This document shows positions 16,065 through 18,542 of a DNA stretch of 18,542 bases, piece by piece. This stretch comes from an uncultured Ruminiclostridium sp. (lineage in GTDB: Bacteria > Bacillota > Clostridia > Oscillospirales > Ruminococcaceae). The stretch lies in assembly GCA_934462775.1 (NCBI GenBank), contig CAKSIR010000034.1:1-18542 (forward strand), in the 5' to 3' direction. Position numbers and translations under genes: made by a program. Positions within the stretch are counted from its first letter, which is position 1, and each line of letters starts with the position of its first letter. A model generated the notes under the pieces. It was not told the DNA's origin. It saw only the letters and a program-made list of their open reading frames with translations, and made no database searches.

Positions 16065-18227
16065 ATGGAACTGACTTTAGTTGAGATAAGCAAGCTGTTC
16101 CCAAAAAGCTTACACATTTTTGAGGACAAACCGATTTCTCTTATAGATACAGACCCCGAAAAAGCAATCACAAACAGCGTTATTGTGCTGATTTGGAACG
16201 ACGACCCCGAAAAGGCGGCTAAAACCGCCATTGACAAGGGCGCTCAGGCTATCATTGCCTTTGAGCCGGTTGGAGAATATCCCTGCATTATTGCAGAGCC
16301 GGGGGTAAATCCGCTTCAGACCATTGCGTCGTACTATGTAAAAAAGCGCAGGCTTAAAACTATCGGCATCGCAGGCTCAATCGGCAAAACCACCGTCAAG
16401 GACATGACAAGGCTGGTTCTTTCCCAGACAAGAAGCTACGAAAGAGCAGCGTTTACCGCCGCTCCCAAAAGCAGCTTCAACGAAACCTGTCTTGACATTA
16501 TCAACACGGACAGAACCGTTCCCTGCGCCGTTGCGGAAATTTCATCAAAGAACAAGGGCGAAACCGCAGACGTTTCAAAGACCATCACCCCGACTATTTC
16601 CGTTATCACCAACGTTGGCGCAACAGGCGTCAGCGGAGATACTACCAACGAAATAATGGGCGTTTGCGCAGGAATGAACGGCGACGGCTACCTTGTGCTG
16701 AACATCGACGACCCTGTGCTCAAGACTATCAAGGACGTGCGTCCAACCGTAATCACTGTCAGCGCGCTCAACAAGAATGCCGACTTCTTTGCGGACGACA
16801 TTCAGGTAGGCGACGACTTCCTCACCTTCGAGCTGGTAAACAACGCGTTCACCATTCATGTAAAGCTTAACGGTATCGGCAGATACAACATTATAAACGC
16901 GCTTCAGGCGTTCGCTGTGGGCTACATTCTGGGCGGCAGTCCGTCCCTGCTTGCGGCTGCGCTGGGCGACTACAAGCCCTCCGGCGCTGACGGAAACATA
17001 CTGAAATTCGGTTCAAACACTGTAATCGCCGACTGCGACAAGGCTACTCCCGACACGGTTGCGGCAGGAATCAGCCTGCTTATGGATATGCAGGTGAAAA
17101 AAGGCGGCAAGCGAATTGTGGTTTTGGGCAGCCTCAGCGACGAGCATGAAATGAACATTGTTTCCTACCGCTCCATCGGCAGACAGATTTCCGCGACGGG
17201 TATTCAGCAGGTGATTGTCTGCGGCACAATGGCAGGCTACATTGCGGACGAAATGAAAGCGTCCATGACGCCGTGCCTGTTCTTCTCCAACACCTCGTCC
17301 CTTTCCGACTATCTCAAAAACAACGTCAAGGAGAACGACATTGTTCTTATGGCGGCGGACAGCTCCTCCGACTTCGGCCCGATTGTTGAAAAGGTGTTCG
17401 AATCGGGCGAGATTGCCAATACAAGGCTGAACTATTCAAGGCTTATCTTCCCCGACAACAAGAGCGGCTCTATTGACGTTTTCACACGCAGCGTTGTTGT
17501 TACCGACATGAGAACGGGCAAGATAATCTGCGGCAAAAACATTCACAGCAGACACAACACCGCGTCCATGACCAGACTTGCGGTTGCGGCGATGATACTG
17601 GACAGCTTCAACCCGGAGGCGGTTATAACCGTATCCGGCGACATTGAGGGCTGCAGCTACATAAAGGGCGAAAAGCTGACTATACGCGACATTGTGTTCG
17701 CTTATCTTGTTGGCAGAACCCAGGACGAGGGAATCCTCCTTGCAGACTTTGTTGCAGGCGGCGTTGAGCCGTTTGTCGAGCGCCTGAACGAATATATTGC
17801 CAAAATAGGAACGACCGAGAGCCATTTCGACTCCCTCACAGGCGCTGTCAGCAGGGACAACTACACCTCTGTGCGCGACCTTACGGTAATCCTGAACCAC
17901 GCGATGAAGAACGACGTATTCAGAATGGCGTTCGGCTGTCCCGCGTACACTATTCAGCCGACCAACATGAGTGCAGACGAGCGCAAGTTCGTTTCGCTGA
18001 ACAAGATGTTCTTCCCCGCAAACCCGCAGTACTACAAGCGCCTTACAGGCGGCAGAGTGGGCAACGTCAAGGACGAATACGTTATGGCGGCAGTTGCGAG
18101 CAACTATTCCTGCGTAATGCTTTCCGCTCCTGTTATCAACAAAAAGGTGACCGTTTACGACGACGCAAAGGCGCTGTTCGACTACTGCTTTACCAACTTC
18201 GGAGAGGGAACGCAACTCATGATCTAA
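16065..18227 (+). CDS. MurF-like Mur ligase fused to S11 carboxypeptidase-like domain, likely pseudoenzyme
   Basis: Residues 1-450 follow the MurF ligase fold. The P-loop GIAGSIGKTT (101-110) is intact, E158 aligns with a conserved acid, and GRYNIINAL (272-280) marks the central domain. Key residues are lost: the AHLE histidine region reads GATGVSGD (185-192), the segment carrying the carbamylated lysine is shortened (T194 instead of K), the substrate YNAN motif reads DKAT (325-328), and the late VKGSR motif reads AADSS (430-434). Residues about 465-720 match S11 D-Ala-D-Ala carboxypeptidases. There SxxK is SMTR (S501, R504), SxN is RTQ (551-553) and KTG is LTG (660-662). There is no signal peptide or membrane segment, although S11 enzymes act outside the cell. 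Ligase and peptidase activity are both doubtful. A nucleotide- or peptidoglycan-precursor-binding regulatory role is inferred. It is transcribed alone. Confidence 0.82.
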   Translation: MELTLVEISKLFPKSLHIFEDKPISLIDTDPEKAITNSVIVLIWNDDPEKAAKTAIDKGAQAIIAFEPVGEYPCIIAEPGVNPLQTIASYYVKKRRLKTIGIAGSIGKTTVKDMTRLVLSQTRSYERAAFTAAPKSSFNETCLDIINTDRTVPCAVAEISSKNKGETADVSKTITPTISVITNVGATGVSGDTTNEIMGVCAGMNGDGYLVLNIDDPVLKTIKDVRPTVITVSALNKNADFFADDIQVGDDFLTFELVNNAFTIHVKLNGIGRYNIINALQAFAVGYILGGSPSLLAAALGDYKPSGADGNILKFGSNTVIADCDKATPDTVAAGISLLMDMQVKKGGKRIVVLGSLSDEHEMNIVSYRSIGRQISATGIQQVIVCGTMAGYIADEMKASMTPCLFFSNTSSLSDYLKNNVKENDIVLMAADSSSDFGPIVEKVFESGEIANTRLNYSRLIFPDNKSGSIDVFTRSVVVTDMRTGKIICGKNIHSRHNTASMTRLAVAAMILDSFNPEAVITVSGDIEGCSYIKGEKLTIRDIVFAYLVGRTQDEGILLADFVAGGVEPFVERLNEYIAKIGTTESHFDSLTGAVSRDNYTSVRDLTVILNHAMKNDVFRMAFGCPAYTIQPTNMSADERKFVSLNKMFFPANPQYYKRLTGGRVGNVKDEYVMAAVASNYSCVMLSAPVINKKVTVYDDAKALFDYCFTNFGEGTQLMI

Positions 18228-18294
18228 CCCGATTGCATCGGGGGGCTGTTCTCGGGCTGCGCCCGAGGGCTATAATTAAACACTTTGATTGCTG

Positions 18295-18320
18295 AAAAGG
18301 GAGCGGTTGCTCCCTTTTTT
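18295..18320 (+). terminator. Rho-independent terminator of the Mur-like gene
   Basis: The 10-bp stem AAAAGGGAGC/GCTCCCTTTT (18295-18304/18309-18318) has the loop GGTT and runs into T. Two smaller hairpins precede it: CCCGAT/ATCGGG (18228-18233/18237-18242, loop TGC) directly after the stop, and CTCGGGC/GCCCGAG (18251-18257/18261-18267, loop TGC). Confidence 0.88.
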
Positions 18321-18349
18321 GTTTTGTATGTAATTTTGTACTTGGTTTA

Positions 18350-18531
18350 AAAGGGGGCTCCTCGCCCCCTTTGGGAAAGTTGGATAAGATTACAGCCAAG
18401 CAATAAACCCCTCGTCCCATTCTTTGCTTGCCCAAAGAATGGGAGAAGAAAGGCACTCGCTCATGCGCCGCGAGGGGCTGTTCCGCGCTTCGGACAGGTA
18501 AAAATGCTCCGCATTTTTAACTTGCGCGGAA
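18350..18531. repeat. Dense nested inverted repeats at the right end of the window
   Basis: After the terminator there is a stem AAAGGGGGC/GCCCCCTTT (18350-18358/18364-18372). An outer pair CCCCTCG/CGAGGGG (18408-18414/18471-18477) encloses an 11-bp stem CCCATTCTTTG/CAAAGAATGGG (18416-18426/18433-18443). A second outer pair TTCCGCGC/GCGCGGAA (18481-18488/18524-18531) encloses AAAAATGC/GCATTTTT (18500-18507/18511-18518, loop TCC). No reading frame fits. It could be an intergenic repeat family or a structured RNA, and it may continue past the window edge. Confidence 0.55.
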
Positions 18532-18542
18532 GAACGGGTGCA

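Noticed and set aside
17436..18215. Minus-strand open frame (259 codons) opposite the Mur-like fusion
   Set aside because: Antisense shadow with no ribosome site or recognisable motif. It covers the S11-like domain, whose motifs are clear on the plus strand.
1..18542. CRISPR arrays, tRNA or rRNA genes, insertion sequences, prophage genes
   Set aside because: No regularly spaced repeat array, no cloverleaf with a CCA end, and no transposase, integrase or phage motif was seen on either strand.

Overview
The window looks like a chromosomal segment of a low-redundancy Clostridia genome, most likely Oscillospiraceae (Ruminococcus-like). This rests on the Firmicutes pairing of TrmK with a Nif3-family protein, RqcH, clean SigA-type promoters with 17-nt spacers, AGGAGG-type ribosome binding sites, and GC-rich genes separated by AT-rich gaps. 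The species assignment is inference. No tRNA, rRNA, CRISPR array, insertion sequence or phage gene is visible.

Layout. At 1-324 there is a row of compact hairpins followed by a promoter for a methyl-accepting chemotaxis protein (325-2034, +). A pair of terminators separates it from a convergent five-gene minus-strand operon, read from 8250 down to 2164: a small DUF1858 redox-disulfide protein, TrmK (tRNA m1A22 methyltransferase), a Nif3-like metal protein, RqcH (ribosome quality control) and ValS. Three of the five concern tRNA or the translating ribosome. A structured 386-bp divergent gap (8251-8636) then leads to a short WYL-type transcription regulator (8640-9314, +).

From 9470 to 15926 lies a signalling island. 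On the minus strand a lipoprotein solute-binding protein (start 12806) overlaps a hybrid sensor histidine kinase (9470-12004) with its own extracellular Cache-like sensor, a PAS-like region and a C-terminal receiver. Divergently, on the plus strand, a three-gene operon encodes a receiver-GGDEF protein in which both domains are degenerate, a stand-alone receiver-like protein lacking part of its active site, and a protein with a degenerate GGDEF domain and an intact EAL (c-di-GMP phosphodiesterase) domain. The likely reading is that an extracellular ligand is sensed by the binding protein and kinase, and that the divergent operon lowers c-di-GMP. The physical link between the two halves is inferred only from their arrangement.

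From 16065 to 18227 is the most unusual gene: a 720-residue cytoplasmic fusion of a MurF-like Mur ligase and an S11 D,D-carboxypeptidase-like domain. Both halves have lost most recognisable catalytic residues, although the ligase P-loop and the S11 serine remain. It looks like a pseudoenzyme built from two peptidoglycan enzymes. It has its own promoter and a strong terminator. The window ends, as it begins, in a dense set of hairpins (18228-18542) of a kind that suggests dispersed intergenic repeats.
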